From Juglans regia (taxonomy: Eukaryota; Streptophyta; Magnoliopsida; Fagales; Juglandaceae): a DNA stretch of 64,000 nt. Position numbers and translations under genes: made by a program. Positions 1 to 51,100 of the stretch are shown here, one piece after another. Numbering within the stretch: position 1 is the first letter of the stretch; the number at the start of each line of letters is the position of its first letter. The notes beneath the pieces are model-generated. The model saw nothing but the letters and a program-made list of their open reading frames with translations. It made no database searches and had not been told where the DNA came from. Location: positions 3,303,001 to 3,367,000 of the forward strand of contig NC_049912.1 of NCBI RefSeq assembly GCF_001411555.2, in the 5' to 3' direction.

Positions 1-797
1 CTAGCTAGCGTTATGTCTGAGGTGTTATTTAATGACTATACTTATATCTTTAATCAAATTTTCCTTAGCTAGTTCATTCCACATTCATCCTCAATTTAAA
101 TACGTTTGCTAATGTCTGAGAAAAACATATGGCGACTGGGGAAAAAAAAAATCTAACCCAGCATGAAAATAAACAAAGATAACCCAGCATGAAAATGGCA
201 TAATGCAGCATGAAAATGGCATGCATCATGCTTAATTCCTTGCTTAATCCAGCAATAAGAATGAAAATGAGAGACAGAAGAACAAAGAATAAAAAAAATC
301 CACTAATAAGATATCGAAATAAGCTTACAGAGCAAAGGAAAATACCTTAAGAGCTTCGAAGTTTCTATTTCCGTGTTTCGGTGAGGTCGAAAAACTTGAG
401 AGAGAACAGAGCCTTGAGAGAGAAGGCTAGAAGGGGTTCGGGAATTGGAAAGATTTGAGAGAGAAGGACAGAAGGGATTCGAGAAGACGAGAGAGCTGCA
501 AGTTTGCAAAGGACCTCGAGACCTAGAGAGAAGGCGGATTCGAGAAACGTCGAGACGAGAAAGCTGCTAAGGGTAAGTGCAAACCCTAATCGATGCGAGA
601 ACGCCGTGAAGAAGAAACTGAAATGGGGCGGATTTTTCGATTTAAAGGACCCGGTTATCCGTAACCGGGTCACATAACCGGATCCGGAACTTTATTAACC
701 GCCCGGGTGTAATCCGGGCGGATAACCGCCCGGATGCACCCGGGTTTCCGGGTTCCGGACCGGACCGGGAAAAAATCCGATCCGGATGCACACCCTT
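1..797 (-). mobile_element. Right end of a GC-rich hAT-like element running off the window
   Basis: Positions 640-797 are packed with alternating CCGG/CCCGG/AACCGG words and end with GGATGCACACCCTTA. Read on the minus strand this end is TAAGGGTGTGCATCC, close to the terminal repeat TAGGGGTGTTCAT of the complete element at 32018-32781. Positions 300-640 are purine-rich (GAGAGAGAA repeats) and look like the transcribed leader of a leftward gene, perhaps a transposase outside the window. No transposase domain is visible, so the class rests on the end similarity only. Positions 1-300 are AT-rich with nothing I recognise. Confidence 0.4.
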
Positions 798-1479
798 AAA
801 ATTAGCCTTTATCATAGTTTATCCGCAAAGATAAAGTATTAGTAACATAAACGATTCGTATTGATTTTTTGAGGACAAAAATAACGGATTGTCCTGACCT
901 AACCTGCAATCATGAATTGGTTTCTAAACCGATTGGGTTGATTAGAGCAGTTCATTTCAAGTCTTGAAAAATCGGAATTTTGTATGGAGCGATTTAAGGA
1001 ATCATATGAATTGGGTGACTCGTGATAATTTTAAATCGATTATTTTAATATTGATAAAAAATTATTAAAAATCATATATAAATCGGTTTGATTTTTTAAC
1101 AGCTGAATTGCCCCGAATCAAACCCTTTTCTTTCGAACATGGATTATTTTGATCTACGCTCAGTCGGGTCCGAAAATCGGGTAGCAATTACACTGGAGCA
1201 GTAGAACTTTTGGAAGGACATGGAAATTTATACCCAATTCAACGGTAACGCCTATACTGCGAAACGGTGCGCAGAGGCTGACGGGAGACGGAATAGGAAA
1301 GCGTCCTTGAAGTTCGAAAGGGGGTTCGAGAGACGAGAGGTTTTATCCATCTCGAGCTCCCCAGGTGTTGAGTTCACTACCTCTTTTCTTTGTGTCCGCA
1401 GCCTCGAGTAATCTGATCGTCAAAGCTCCCTCCCTCTAAAATCTCCTCCCCACACCTCTCTCTCCCTCTCTACAAATTC
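798..1479 (+). promoter_or_regulatory. Putative PEX1 promoter and 5' leader
   Basis: This is the stretch between the hAT end and the PEX1 start codon. Its last ~80 bases (about 1400-1479) are rich in C and T (CTCCCTCCCTCT, CTCTCTCTCCCTCTC), which is typical of plant 5' untranslated leaders. A TATA-like ATATATAA lies at about 1075. The transcription start cannot be placed from sequence alone. Confidence 0.4.
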
Positions 1480-38673
<37,194 letters not shown>

Positions 38674-39404
38674 CGAATTACAAGGGTCTTGTAACCAGAA
38701 GGAGCAGAATGTGCTATATGGTATACCATACTAATTTATATTTTTGATTGCTCATTTCTGCCACTCTATTTTCTTTTTCCCGAAAAATGAATTGGGCGCG
38801 AGAGCGGAGATTTTAAATATATAACCCATTCGAGAATTTGCAAAAGTTCATCTTTAGTCATTCAAAAGTTTATGAAATCATGGAAAAGATTTAAAGAAAG
38901 TTTAAGATTTGCAATGGCAGACTTTTTGGCTGCCAATTGGGGTTATAATTTGTAAATATGATCTGCCCTTCGATGGTGTACTTTGCTTTTGTTGTAGAAG
39001 CAAAAACTTAAATAACTCAAATAAAATGTGGATTCTATTGCTGAACCATTCCCTAGAGTTGTTGATCTCTTGTCCAGATTGGAGTTTGAAAGTAATCTTT
39101 TGGTTTAAATTAGGTACCACTCAAAAATAAAATTATGTACTAAACCTAACATTTGTTACTTGTTAGTGCTACCGTTGAAATTGGGTAGGACAAATCTGAA
39201 GGAAAGGAAGCCCTGTAATATGATCATATCTCAGGAGTATTTTACAAAACAATAAAGATGCATGACTGATTTTATAAATTCACCTTAAAGCTTCGTTGTT
39301 GAACTTAGCATCGTTTATCACTTCACATGTGTTACCTAAATTCGACTGTTTGATCGTGCTTGTTATGTTAAACTTTTTATTTCCTTGATGGTCAAGTTTA
39401 ACGT
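38674..39404. other. PEX1 3' region and spacer
   Basis: Likely contains the PEX1 3' untranslated region; CAATAAAG at about 39250 is a possible poly(A) signal but unproven. No other feature seen. Confidence 0.4.
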
Positions 39405-39680
39405 CCGGTTTGGATGTTGAGATAAATTTTTTAAATTTTTAACTTTTTCATGCAATCATTATTTAATTATTACAATTTTTTTTAAACTTTCAAACCAAAT
39501 ATAAAAAAATAATTTAACTTTTTCAAGTCTCAAAATAAAAATAATATTTTGACTTTATATTTTTTTATTTAATTTCTCTCTTTCATTTTTTAACACTTCA
39601 TAAGACATATTAAGTCAAATAATTTTAATATTATTCATAGATTTTTTATGTTATCTCACCTCATCTTCATATTCAAATGA
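39405..39680. mobile_element. Possible Tourist-like MITE
   Basis: The left edge GTCCGGTTTGGATGTTGAGATA and the right edge, in reverse CATTTGAATATGAAGATGAGGTGAGATA, share CGGTTTGGAT/CATTTGAAT and GAGATA, like other MITEs in the window. The centre is AT-rich. The exact ends are uncertain. Confidence 0.4.
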
Positions 39681-41728
39681 GCTATAATATTGCATTACAT
39701 ATTTAATCTAATATTTATACTTTATACATTTAATTTTTATTTTAACACGAATTAAATCAAGCTTCTTATTAAACTAGTTTGAAAGTGTCATTGTGTTATA
39801 ACTTATATTTTTACAATCATTTTATTTATTTTTTAAACATATGTTTTCATTTATCGTTATAAAAGAAGAAATAGGCTCGTGACGTTTTCAAGCAAGCAAT
39901 CCAAGAAGAATTATGTGATCCAGTTTGGATAAAAACATATTATTCTTCATTTTAAACTCTATCAGATTTATATTTTGTCAACTAATATAATATATTTTTT
40001 AAGAAATTATATTTGCAGTTATAGAGTGTGCAAGTATCGCATATTCATTTTGAAAAAAAGTAAGTAAATATGAGATCTACATGAAAAATTAATTTTTTTA
40101 ATAGTATATTTTTTAAAAGGAATGCACAATACTTACAAAACTTATGACTATATCTAACATTACTCATATATTTTTTTTTATCTTATTAGGAAATGCTATC
40201 TCATTTTAGATTTTATAATTATTTAAAGATGTGATAATCCTAACTTTTAAACAAATATTTACTAAATGGGAAGTTATATTAAATATTTTTTAATTTGATG
40301 CCAAACATATTAAAGGAGAATCTAATTTTCTTCTTAATTTTCTCTTGAAAATTTTTGCCGGAAAGTTAATAATATTATAATGTTTTAATATATTTCAATA
40401 ATATTATTTTATTTTAATTAAAATATTGTTTCAAAAGAATTTATAAAATAATTATACGAATATCGTTATTTTATAAAAACATTTAAAGTGTTGTTGTAAT
40501 AATAAAGTTAAAAAATGAGTCTATACCGTGCTACATGGAAGCCTCTTTAATGTATATTTGAGATTGTGGTGGAAATATAATTTATAGTTTATAATTTAAA
40601 TAATAAATTTTATTATTATAAAGTTATTTACTTTTTAGTAATTATATGTTTAAAATATTTTAAAATATTTTTTTATACATTTGGAGATGGGGTTTTCCAA
40701 CCCAATACCTTCATTTTAGAGGTTGTGCGTTTATGCCAATCAAGTCATAGACTTTTGATAAAACACTTTTAAACATGCTACGTTTGTTTGAAAATAAATT
40801 AAAAAAGTACTTTTTGAGGTAAAAATGACGATTATTTAAATTTTTAAAGACTATGATTATATTCTTGAGAGTTTGAAAGTTATAATTATTATAAAATTAT
40901 ACGGGTATTTTCGTCAATTGATAATTTTTTAAAATTTGAATTATGTTTAGTATTATCCAAAAAAACACGTTAGAGAAAAAAAATCAAAATAATATTTTTC
41001 TTCAAACGTACTTTTTAACTTATTTGAAATTAAAAATAATTTAATATAAGCATTTTTTAAAATTCCTAAACCACACATGCCCTTGTTATATGAGTTTTGC
41101 TATATCATTTTTATATTTTATACACTACGTTTTTTTTTATTTTTTAAAAATTTTTTTAGTTTTATTCTTCTTAAATTTATTGAATTATTTTACACATTAT
41201 CTATATGTCATATATATTTGGTAAAAAACTTAAAAAAAAAAATGTAGTGTATAGCTTACGAGAATGATGAAAATAATTTTTGTTGTTATATTAACTTATG
41301 CACACCGCACTTCATACGACATGGACTATTTATATTAATAAAAAAACAAAAAATAAAACTCACACAGTGCGCTCTCTCTCTCTCTTAAAACAGAAGTTCC
41401 TTTCGGTGTGCTTCCTTCTGTGAAAGAGCCGTGCTACGGCAAAGTGCATTTCGCCGTCCCTCTGAAAATTTATGCTCTCTTGTTCACCTTGGTTTTGCAG
41501 TTTACCACCGTTAGTTTAGGAACATAAGAGGTTCAATAATTTTGGAGTGATTGGTGTCTAGCATTATTTAGGACAATTGATATGCAGACCTTGGGTGCAT
41601 GCATTTTATTCTCTTTAAAAGACATAGTTTTGTTCTGCTTCTCTGAAACCCAGGCTAAAATGGACTTGTTGAAGATGTTATTTATTATCTGGTATTATTG
41701 CTGGCAGATTTTCATTCCCTCCTCCCAT
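39681..41728. other. AT-rich spacer between PEX1 and the PrfB fragment
   Basis: Very AT-rich and probably composed of decayed MITEs (for example 40770-41090, starting GCTACGTTTGTTTG and ending CCACACATGC). A (CT)n run lies at 41371-41386. The segment 41390-41520 is more GC-balanced and may be leader sequence of the PrfB fragment. No gene. Confidence 0.4.
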
Positions 41729-41917
41729 CTTAGAACGTGTTGAAGAGATTATAGGCTCTGCTGGTCTGCAGCAATTAGAACAGGAATTTGCAGATTTGGA
41801 GTTGAAGGCAGCTGATGGGCTCTTTCTGGGATGATCGAGATAAAGCTCAAGGAACCCTTTTAGCCCTAACTTATGTCAAAGACGATAAAATTACTTACAG
41901 AGTTCAAACACCCAGGT
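41729..41917 (+). pseudogene. Fragment of a peptide chain release factor 2 (PrfB-type) gene
   Basis: The frame starting at 41739 reads RVEEIIGSAGLQQLEQEF and then ADLELKAADG, the N-terminal helical part of bacterial-type release factor 2 as kept in plastids and mitochondria. A one-base shift follows at about 41816, where the next frame continues SFWDDRDKAQGTLLALTYVKD, the well-known block after it. The homology stops at YRVQTP-AG|GTTTAT (about 41917), which looks like an exon end with its donor, so this is a DNA-level copy of one exon rather than a processed mRNA copy. The GGQ catalytic domain is absent. It cannot encode a functional factor. It lies about 0.3 kb upstream of the FHA2 start. 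Confidence 0.8.
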
Positions 41918-42192
41918 TTATAAATCTTCTATCAGTCCATGATTTTGTATTTCCATTGCTTTCAATGCCAGACTGGTGGGTGAGCCTTTGGAGAAAGGGG
42001 ATGGTTCTGGATGAGTAGTGAGAAAGGAAGGCTGTGTTTTAGATGAGGGTAAAATAGACATTTTACAAAGGCTGATGTGTGCGGAGTGTGCTTTATAACG
42101 GGGCGAATTTTTCTTTCGATATTTGTTTGATCGATTTGCTTGCGGACGAGACGAAATACGAATCCGAGCGACATAGGCAGACACAGCAAACT

Positions 42193-45100
42193 ATGGGGGC
42201 GACGGGAGGCGATGTGGAGGCCGGGTTCGCGAAGCTCCAGGGCGAAGACTTCGAGTATTACATGCAGACTTACTCTATCATCCTCGGCCGCAATTCCAAG
42301 AAGTCGACCGTTGACGTCGACCTTTCCAGCCTCGGCGGTGGCATGAACATCTCACGCCACCACGCCCGCATCTTCTACGACTTTGCCCGCCGCCGCTTCG
42401 CACTCGAGGTCCTCGGAAAGAATGGCTGCTTCGTCGAGGGCGTTCTCCACCTCCCTGGAAACCCCCCTGTCAAGCTCGACTCCCAGGACCTTCTTCAGAT
42501 CGGAGACAAGGAGTTCTACTTCCTCCTGCCCGTGCGAAGCATCCTCGGTGGGCCTCTCGGCCACAGGCATTTCGTGGGCGCAGCTGCCGGGGCCGGGGCC
42601 GGGGCCTCTGCTGCGCACTACGGTAATTTTCATCTGGCGGGGCCCACAGCGACGCCTGCCGTAAAGAAGGGGAGAGGGAGGGACTTCTACGAGGAGGAGT
42701 ACGATGATGAGGATGAGATTGGTGGTGGTGCCGGGAGTGGTAAGAAGTTGAGGAGAGAAGGGTTTGAGGGGTACGGCTTCAGCGCTGGTGGTTCGGGCGG
42801 TAAGACCGGCTTAGCCGGAGTTTTGGGATACTTTTTCATCACGTTATTGTTATGGTTTAGTTGGTTTGGGCTTCTTTTCCCTTTCCTCTTGGATATGTTT
42901 TTGATTAGCTGGTATTTTACTATTTGCTTTTGTACTTTTTGGAAGATGTGGTTTTGATGGATTATGAACCAAGTTTATGTTTTCAGCTCACGGCTTTTTT
43001 TTTTCTTTTTTAATTTAAAAAATTTTATCCGAGTATATTCTTATCGTTCGTAGGAGTAGGTACTTGAGTACAGGGTCAGCAAGAACCTTGCTGTTCCAAA
43101 GATCCAACACAACACCGTTGATATTATTGTTAGTGCCGCCTTTCTAGGATCTTGTTTATAAGAAAGGGATCGGGCTGTTCATTATGGGGGTGTGTGTAGT
43201 AATATTTTGTGTATGCGTATATCTTTGATGTGATTCGCCTGCACATACATTGAAGGGTTTTAGATGGAAATGTCTGCGGTTGTTGATTTTAAATTCCCTT
43301 GCCTGGCATTGTCTACATGTAAATAGCCGTGTTGGTTAAATGTTTCAATTCTTTTCCAGGATTTATGACAATCTCTAGATGCTAAATCTCACACGTGTTT
43401 TGTTGCTTCGTATCTTTAGTGTCAATGTCACTAGTTTCTTGATTAGCTGCTGCGGCTAGCTCATGCTTGGATTAACTATGGTCTCATAAACCACGTTCAA
43501 GCTCAAAATTACGTTCATTACAAATCGATACAGAAAGTTTCTCTCACACTAACATGAAGCACGAGGAATTTAGGGTAGTCCTCAACTCCTACTTTCTGGC
43601 GCTTTAATCACCTTTTAAGGGCTCCTAATTATCTGCAAGAAATGGCATTGGATTGATTAACTTCTGAGAATCTGTTAGCATTCCATCATTGTTGGTGGCA
43701 TCCTTTAGCACTGGCAGTGGAGCTGATTTGTTCCGATGCTTTTCTCCCCCCCCACACCCCCCCCCCCCCCCCAAAAAAAAAAAAAAAAAAAAAACCACTT
43801 AAACTTAAATTCCCAACGTCCTCGTCATGCCATTTGATTATAATAGCTGGCATGACTCAAGTCCCACACTTTTGGTTTGGATTGGCTCTAATACTATTTG
43901 TAATTCCCAAAGAGGGGTCCAAGCCATATTTGTGTCATACTCCAAAAGAAATAGTCAATGGTACAAATTATAGCCCCCTAGAATCATTACAAAGAGCAAG
44001 AACTTCTTCCTTACAAGCAATGCGGGATCCTATTTACAACATTATTCACTCAATATGGGGTATCGTGTGGCCAAAGTTTGAACAGCCTGGCTGTCTCCAC
44101 ATGATTGGCTAGGCCATCTACATTTAGCCTTGTCTATTAGACATATATGTGAGGTGACGTTTGGTATTGATCAATACTTAGAATTACTAATGCTACACAT
44201 AGATGGGCTATTTATACATGCTCGTCAATAATCATACAGAATGCATGTTTTGTTGCATATAGAATATGAAATTGAAAAATATCCTTCCATTTGAGATTTT
44301 TTTTTTTTTTTTTTTCTCTTTACACTTTTTTTATGTCCTCATGCACGCCCGTAATCCCTTCTCCGGCGCTTCTCGCCGGAGTTGATTCTCTCATCCTTCC
44401 CTTTCCTGTCTCTCTTTTGTTTCTTTTCTTCCTTTTCCTGTTTCTGTTTACAAAACTACGAAGATGGAAGGTGATGGGAGTTTTATGGTGGAATCTAAAA
44501 CCTTCATCTTCTCGAAGGTGGCTGGTAACAGTTTTTGTATCATTGAGAGGAACAGAAAAATGGCTCTATTTCTCTTCATTAATGGGACATTAGCTTCATG
44601 GGTGGCAAGGATGGTTGAAAAAGCTCGTCTCTCAATAGAGTGGCGGGTTTTTCAGAAAGTTGAGGGTGGGTAACGGGGTCCTCATTCTTCAACGTCACAG
44701 TAACAATAGAGGATATTTTCTGCACTTGGAGGAATTTTGGAATGGCAGGGGGAAGGGCTCTCTGATTGTCCCTGAAGGCGTGAAGGGATGCGGCTAGGAA
44801 GGTTTCGCTTACCACCTCAAGAAGGTGGCTGGTCTCACGGGGGTGCTTACAGAGGGTGGCCTACGTCAGGGTGGGGTGACTGGTTATGGACTGGAAACAG
44901 AGAAGCCTCCCCCAAATAGTGTTTCTTACGCCTCTGTTTTGAGGTCATCGGCAAACTCTCTATTAGGGGGCAACTTTGCCATGGTGTCAATAGGCTAGGA
45001 GACCAGCACTGAAGGTAACTCTTGTTGCATTGTGGGTAGTGGGGTGTTCTTTGTCCAGCGTACAAAGTTGGGGGAGGTGGAAGGTATTTTGTGGGCTGTC

Positions 45101-48100
45101 AGAGCACAATTGTCTAGGGTATAAAGGAAGTTTCAGTACTGATAAATAAAGTGGATGTAGGCCTAAGCTTGGTAATGGACGTGAAAGGGAGGGTCTGTGA
45201 ATTTGAAGAACCTGGCAAAGGAGTTACCTGGATTGAGCCAAAACTTGAAGGGGCCCACGAGCCCATAGTTTGTTCAAAGGGGGGCTTGAGCGCCTGTTGG
45301 TAGGATGGGCTGGGCTGAGCCCATTAGGCCCATCCATTCTGTCTAGAGAGCTAAGGGGTGCTCTCTGGCCTGAGAGACTCTGGTCTTGGCTAGAAGTTTG
45401 GTGTCGTTCCCAATCTCAAATGAGATAAATTTATGCGAGGAGGCGTCGTCCTCCACCAGGCTACCTCGGTTTGAAGGTTATGACGACCCTTTGCTTAAAT
45501 CTGGTCCCTCTCAGCCCTTAGAGTTTCTCTTTAGGGCCCAAGGCCCTCATCCAACATTCTGTGAACTAGGGACCCCTTCAAGGGTTCTGTGCACAGTGGC
45601 AGAAGGGGATGATGAGTCATCGATTGATGGGGTTCTCTCGGATGTTGAATCTTCACTTGGGTTTGATTTACAGTTAGCTTGCAAGGAGTTTGGAGTTGAC
45701 ATGGACCTGGGGGATTCAAGAGACGTACCTAGTCCTTTATGCTCGTTGCCACCGGCGCCTTCATGGGCTGGCATGCAATCTTGATTGGGTTTTACAAAAG
45801 GTAGATGAACTTTTTCATTGCATCGGGATTTCATGCGAAGAGTTTGAGGACCAGTTTAAAGCTCTTCTCACTGCCATAGAAGTAGGGCATCTACTTCTTG
45901 CCAAATTTGCCGCTAAAAAAGATAGGGAGCTTAAGAGGCTTGCTTGCTCCATAAACTATGATGCAAGGGGGAAGGAAGTGCGAGTAGGGGGAGACACAAT
46001 GATAGGGTGAACCTCGGCGTTCCATGAAGCCCAAGATCCTTTCAAGGAATGTTCGGGGACTGAATGACCCGAGCAAGCGTCTTAGAGTGAAGAATTTATT
46101 ACGGGAATGGAAGCCAGATGTGATTTGTTTGCAGGAGACTAAGTTGAAGTCTATCGACAGGCAATTAATAAGAAGCTTGTGGAATTACTCCTACATGGGA
46201 TGGACCACACTTGTCTCCAAGGGTGCTTCAGGTGGAATTTTAGTGTTGTGGGATAAGTGAGTAGTTAATTTGGTGGAGGATTTCATTGGCGAATTTTCGG
46301 TAGCTTGCTCTTTCTCGAATGTAGAAGATGGTTTCGGTTGGGGATTCTTAGGAGTTTAAGGGTCAAATGTTGACAGCAAAAGACAACTCCTTTGGGATGA
46401 GATCGCTTGTTTGTTTTGTTGGAGGGATATCCCATGGTGTATTGGAGGAGATTTCAACGTCACTCAGTTCCTGAGTGAAAGATCAGGAGACTCTAGCATG
46501 GATACAGCCATGGCTGACTTTTCAACACTTATTTTTGAGCTGGACTTGGTAGATCTACCTTTGGTGGGGGGGAGATTTCACTTGGTCTAATGCGAGGGCC
46601 TGATCCAGGTTGGACAGGTTCATTGTCTCTCCCTCTTGGGAGGTCCCCTTTCCCAACCTTTGCCAAAAAAGCTCTCTAGGCTTTGTTCTGACCACTTCAC
46701 CCTCTTATTAGATTGCGGGGGTCTTCATGGGGGATGGAGATACTTTAAATTCGAGAACATGTGGTTGAAGGTCGACGGGGAAAGTTAGATCATGGTGGGC
46801 CTCTTATCAACTCACGGGCACCCCTAGTTTTGTTTTGGCCGGGAAGCTTAAAGCTTTGAAAAACGATCTAAGAAAATAGAATTGGGAAGTCTTTGGGAAC
46901 ATTAACGACTAGCGGCTTCCTTTATTTCAAGAGCTACAACAATTTTATGATAAAGAAGTGGATGGGGATCTTTCGGCGGATGATAAGGCAAGGAAAATGA
47001 TTGTAGTAGTTGAGCTGGAAAAAATACTCTTATGGAGGAGATCTCTTGAAGACAAAAATCTCGAGCCATTTGGTTGAAGAAAGGGGACAAGAGCACAAAG
47101 TTTTTCCATAGAGTTGCTAACTCCCATCGTAGAAACAATGCCATTGAGGTCCTTCATTCAAAAGATAGGGTTTTGACAGATAGAGTTGCTATCAAAAACC
47201 ACATTGTCCACTTTTATGACAAGCTATTAACGGAGCAATATCAATGGAGGCCTAAAATAGACAGACTCTTTTTCGATTCAATTGATCAATCAAGTGCGGC
47301 TTGGTTGGAGAGGTCCTTTGAAGAGGATGAGGTGCTTAGTGTGCTTAAAGGGATGGATAAAGACAAAGCACCAGGCCCAAATGGCTTCACAATGACGTTT
47401 TTTCAAACTTGTTGGGACATTGTTAAGGAGGATCTCATGAAGGTTTTTCTCGAACTTCATTCTTTTATGAAATTTGAGAGAAGTCTTAACGCCACTTTCA
47501 TCGCCCTTATCCCAAAAAGGGTGAGGTCGGTGGAGGTGCAAGATATCCGTCCCATAAGTTTGGTATGTTGGGTCTACAAGATCATCTCAAAAGTTCTTGC
47601 TAAGCGACTAAGCAAAGTTATGGGGAAGATCATCTCGAAGTCACAAAACTCTTTCATTAAAGGAAGACAAATTCTAGATTTTTCTTATTTCTAATGAATG
47701 CTTGGATAATAGAGTTAGAGATGGCACCCCAGGTATCTTGTGTAAATTGGATATGGAGAAGGTGTTTGATCATGTGAATTGGGATTTCTTGTATATTCTT
47801 GGTAGGCATGGCTTCGGGGAAAGAAGGCTTTTGATCACAATTGTGAGATTCTCTATTTTGATCAATGGCACTCCTGAAGGCTTCTTCAATAGTTCTCGGG
47901 GTTTGAGACAAGGGGACCCCTTATACCCCTTGTTATTCATTCTTATGATGGATGTGCTAAGTAGAATGTTGGAGGGGGTGGTGGTCATCTCGGGCTTCTC
48001 AGTGGGTGGTTCCTCGCATGGTAGCATATCAGTCGCTCACCTCCTTTTTGCCGATGATACATTGATTTTCTATGACCCGGATCCCAACCAGATTCGCTCC

Positions 48101-51100
48101 TTGAGAGCTTTCCTTCTTTGTTTTGAAGCTGTCTCCGGGCTTAAAGTGAACTTATCAAAGTCTAAAATAGTTCCAATTGGTTTGGTTAATAATTTAAGCG
48201 AAGTGGCTGCCGTCTTGGGCTGCAAGGTGTCATCCTTGCCTATGAAGTACCTGGGACTTCCTTTGGGGGCTCCTCATAAATCCAAGGCAATGTGGGATGG
48301 GATTGTTGAGAAAATTGAATGCAAACTGTCAGGTTGAAACATAATGTACTTGTCTAAAGGCGGTAGAACCACGCTTATTAAGAGCACATTATTTAATCTT
48401 CCAATGTACTTTTTATCTTTGTTTCCTTTGCCTGCAGGGGTGGCAAATAGACTGGAGAAGATTTACTATTACTTCTTGTGGGGAGGGCTAGAAGATGAGA
48501 AAAATTTTCATTTAATTAAATGGGATAAAGTCTGCACCCCTTTGTCTTGTGGTGGATTGGGGGTTAGAAAATTGAGAACCTTCAACAAGGCTCTTCTTGG
48601 AAAGTGGCTATGGTGGTACCATCAGGAAGGGGACGCTCTTTGGAGGAGCATCATCGATATTATTACGGGAGCATTTGGGGGGATTGGTGCTATAATGCAG
48701 TAAGAGGGGCCTACAGAGTGGGTGTTTGGAAATTCATTCGGAATGAATGGGAAGATATACTTGGTAATTTCAGACTTGAGGTGGGAAGGGCCACACGAAT
48801 CAGGTTTTGGCATGATATTTGGTGTGGTGATGTGGTTTTGAAAAATGCTTTTCCCTCTCTTTATGGGATTGCGTCAGATAAAGATGCTTCTGTGGTTGAT
48901 AATATGAGCATTTCCGCTGATTCTCTTCATTGGTCCGTGAATTTTTCTAGAGCTATATAGGATTAGGAGGTAGATGACATTGCTGACTCTTGCAATGTTT
49001 TATATGCGCTGAAAGTGCAAGCAGGTAGGGAGGACAGACTACTATGGACATGCACAGGAAACAAGAAATTTTCAGTCCACTCTCTTATTACAAGGTATTG
49101 AAAGTTCACCCCTCTAATGCCTTCCCTGGGAAGAGCATTTGGAGGAGTAATGCTCCCCTCAAAGTTGCTTTCTTTGGCTGGTTGGCATCCCATGGGAAAT
49201 TACGTGGATATTGACAAGCTGAAAAAGCGTGGCCTTTACTTAACAGATTGGTGCTTCATGTGTAAACATAGTAGCTAGTCAGCAGACCACCTGCTTCTCC
49301 ATTGCAAAGTAGTCAAGGATTTATGGGATGATATCTTCACTAGGCTCGGCATCCATGGGTTATGCCTAGGAGAGTGATGGATTTATCGTCATGTTGGAGA
49401 GGGATTTGTGGCCACTGTCACGTTGCAGCTGTTTGGAAGATGGGTGCCTCTATGTTTAATGTGGTGTACATGGATCGAAATAAATGGTCAATATTTTGAA
49501 AATAGGGAACGCTCTCCGGATGGTTTTAGGGCCTTTTTCTATCACACATTGTTGCTTTGGGCTTCATCTATAGTATTGAACGGAGCGAGCTTTAATGACT
49601 TTTATGCTACATTTTGTAGCGAGTAGTTTCCGCCCCATCAGTTTGGTAGGCAGGATTTATAAAATTATTTCAAAGGTGTTAGCGAATCGAATGAGCTTAG
49701 TGATGGATAAAATCATTTCCAAGTCCCAAAATGCCTTTGTACGTGGACGGCAAATTTTGGACTCAGTTTTGGTAGCGAATGCGTGTCTGGATAGCCGGTT
49801 GAGGGCAGGTATTCCAGGAGTCATTTGCAAGTTGGATATGGAAAAGGCTTATGATCATGTGTGCTGGGATTTTTTATTATATATGTTGAAGAGGTGTGGT
49901 TTTGGAGATAGGTGGTGTGGTTGGGTGAAACATTGTGTATCATCCGCTTGGTTTTCAATTTTAGTAAATGGGCAACCCTGTGGTTTCTTCTCGAGTTTGA
50001 GGGGCTTGAGACAAGGGGACCCGTTATCTCCTTTTCTCTTTGTTGTAGTGATGGAGGCCTTGAGTCATATGGTGGAGGCCGTGGTAAGGGGAGGTTTTAT
50101 GGCTGGTTTTTCAGTGGGTAACTCTACCTCAGGTGCTTTTTCCATTTCTCATTTATTGTATGCAGATGATACTTTAATCCTCTGTGATGCTGAGAGTGGA
50201 CAGTTGCAAGCTTTAAGGGCTGTTCTTTTGTGTTTTGAAGCTGTCTCGGGTCTCAAGGTGAATTTGGGAAAGTCGGAGTTGGTCCCGGTGGGAGTGGTGG
50301 ACAATATCAATCAGCTAGCAAGTTTGTTGGGGTGCAAAGTGGCTTCTCTTCCGATGAAATACCTGGGCCTCCCTTTAGGAGCCTCTTTCAAGGCTAAATA
50401 CATATGGGACAGAGTTGTAGAGAAGGTAGGAAAAAAATTGGTAGGTTGGAAACGGCTATACTTATCGAAAGGGGGGAGACTTACCCTCATCAAAAGCACT
50501 CTATCCAATCTCCCTACTTATTTTCTATCTTTGTTCCCTTTACCGGTGGGAGTAGCCAATAGGATGGAGAAATTGTTTAGGGATTTCTTGTGGGGTGGTA
50601 TGGGGGAAGAACATAAATTTCATCTAGTGAGTTGGCAGCAGGTGTGTCGTCCGAAGGAGTTGGGAGGTTTGGGGGTGCGTAGTCTATCTGTTTTTAATAA
50701 AGCTCTCTTGGGGAAGTGGTTGTGGAGATTTCAAATGGAAGAGGATTCTTTGTGGAGATTGGTTATTGTTCGGAAATATGGTTGTGATTGGGGGGGTTGG
50801 CGTTCCACGGAGGGTAGGGGTTCCTTTGGTGTAAGCCTTTGGAAATTTATCAGAAAGGGGTAGGAGGAGTTCGTAAAGCACACTAGTTTTGAGGTGGGAG
50901 TGGGGACTAGAATTAGTTTTTGGTTTGATGTATGGTGTGGTGAGAGTGCTCTATTTACTGTTTTTCCAACTGTTTTCAGATTGGCTGAAAACCAGCAGGC
51001 CGCTGTCTCTGATGTATTGTGCACTGACAATGGGAGTGTTCTGTGGAATTTGATCTTATCCAGAAATGCGCAAGACTGGGAAGTGGATGAAATAGCAGGT

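Noticed and set aside
41815..42018. Small independent gene starting MGSFWDDRDKAQ
   Set aside because: It is the second half of a frameshifted PrfB exon and then runs into non-coding sequence.
42079..42192. Upstream extension of the FHA2 frame
   Set aside because: Residues before [12 protein letters not shown] show no family similarity, and the known family starts at this methionine.
45386..46010. Host gene in FHA2 intron 1
   Set aside because: The frames are parts of LINE ORF1; the last one matches the C terminus of the ORF1 at 6234-8000.
49595..50863. Host reverse-transcriptase gene
   Set aside because: It is the longest open RT piece but lies inside a LINE with a 3' tail and is cut by TAG.
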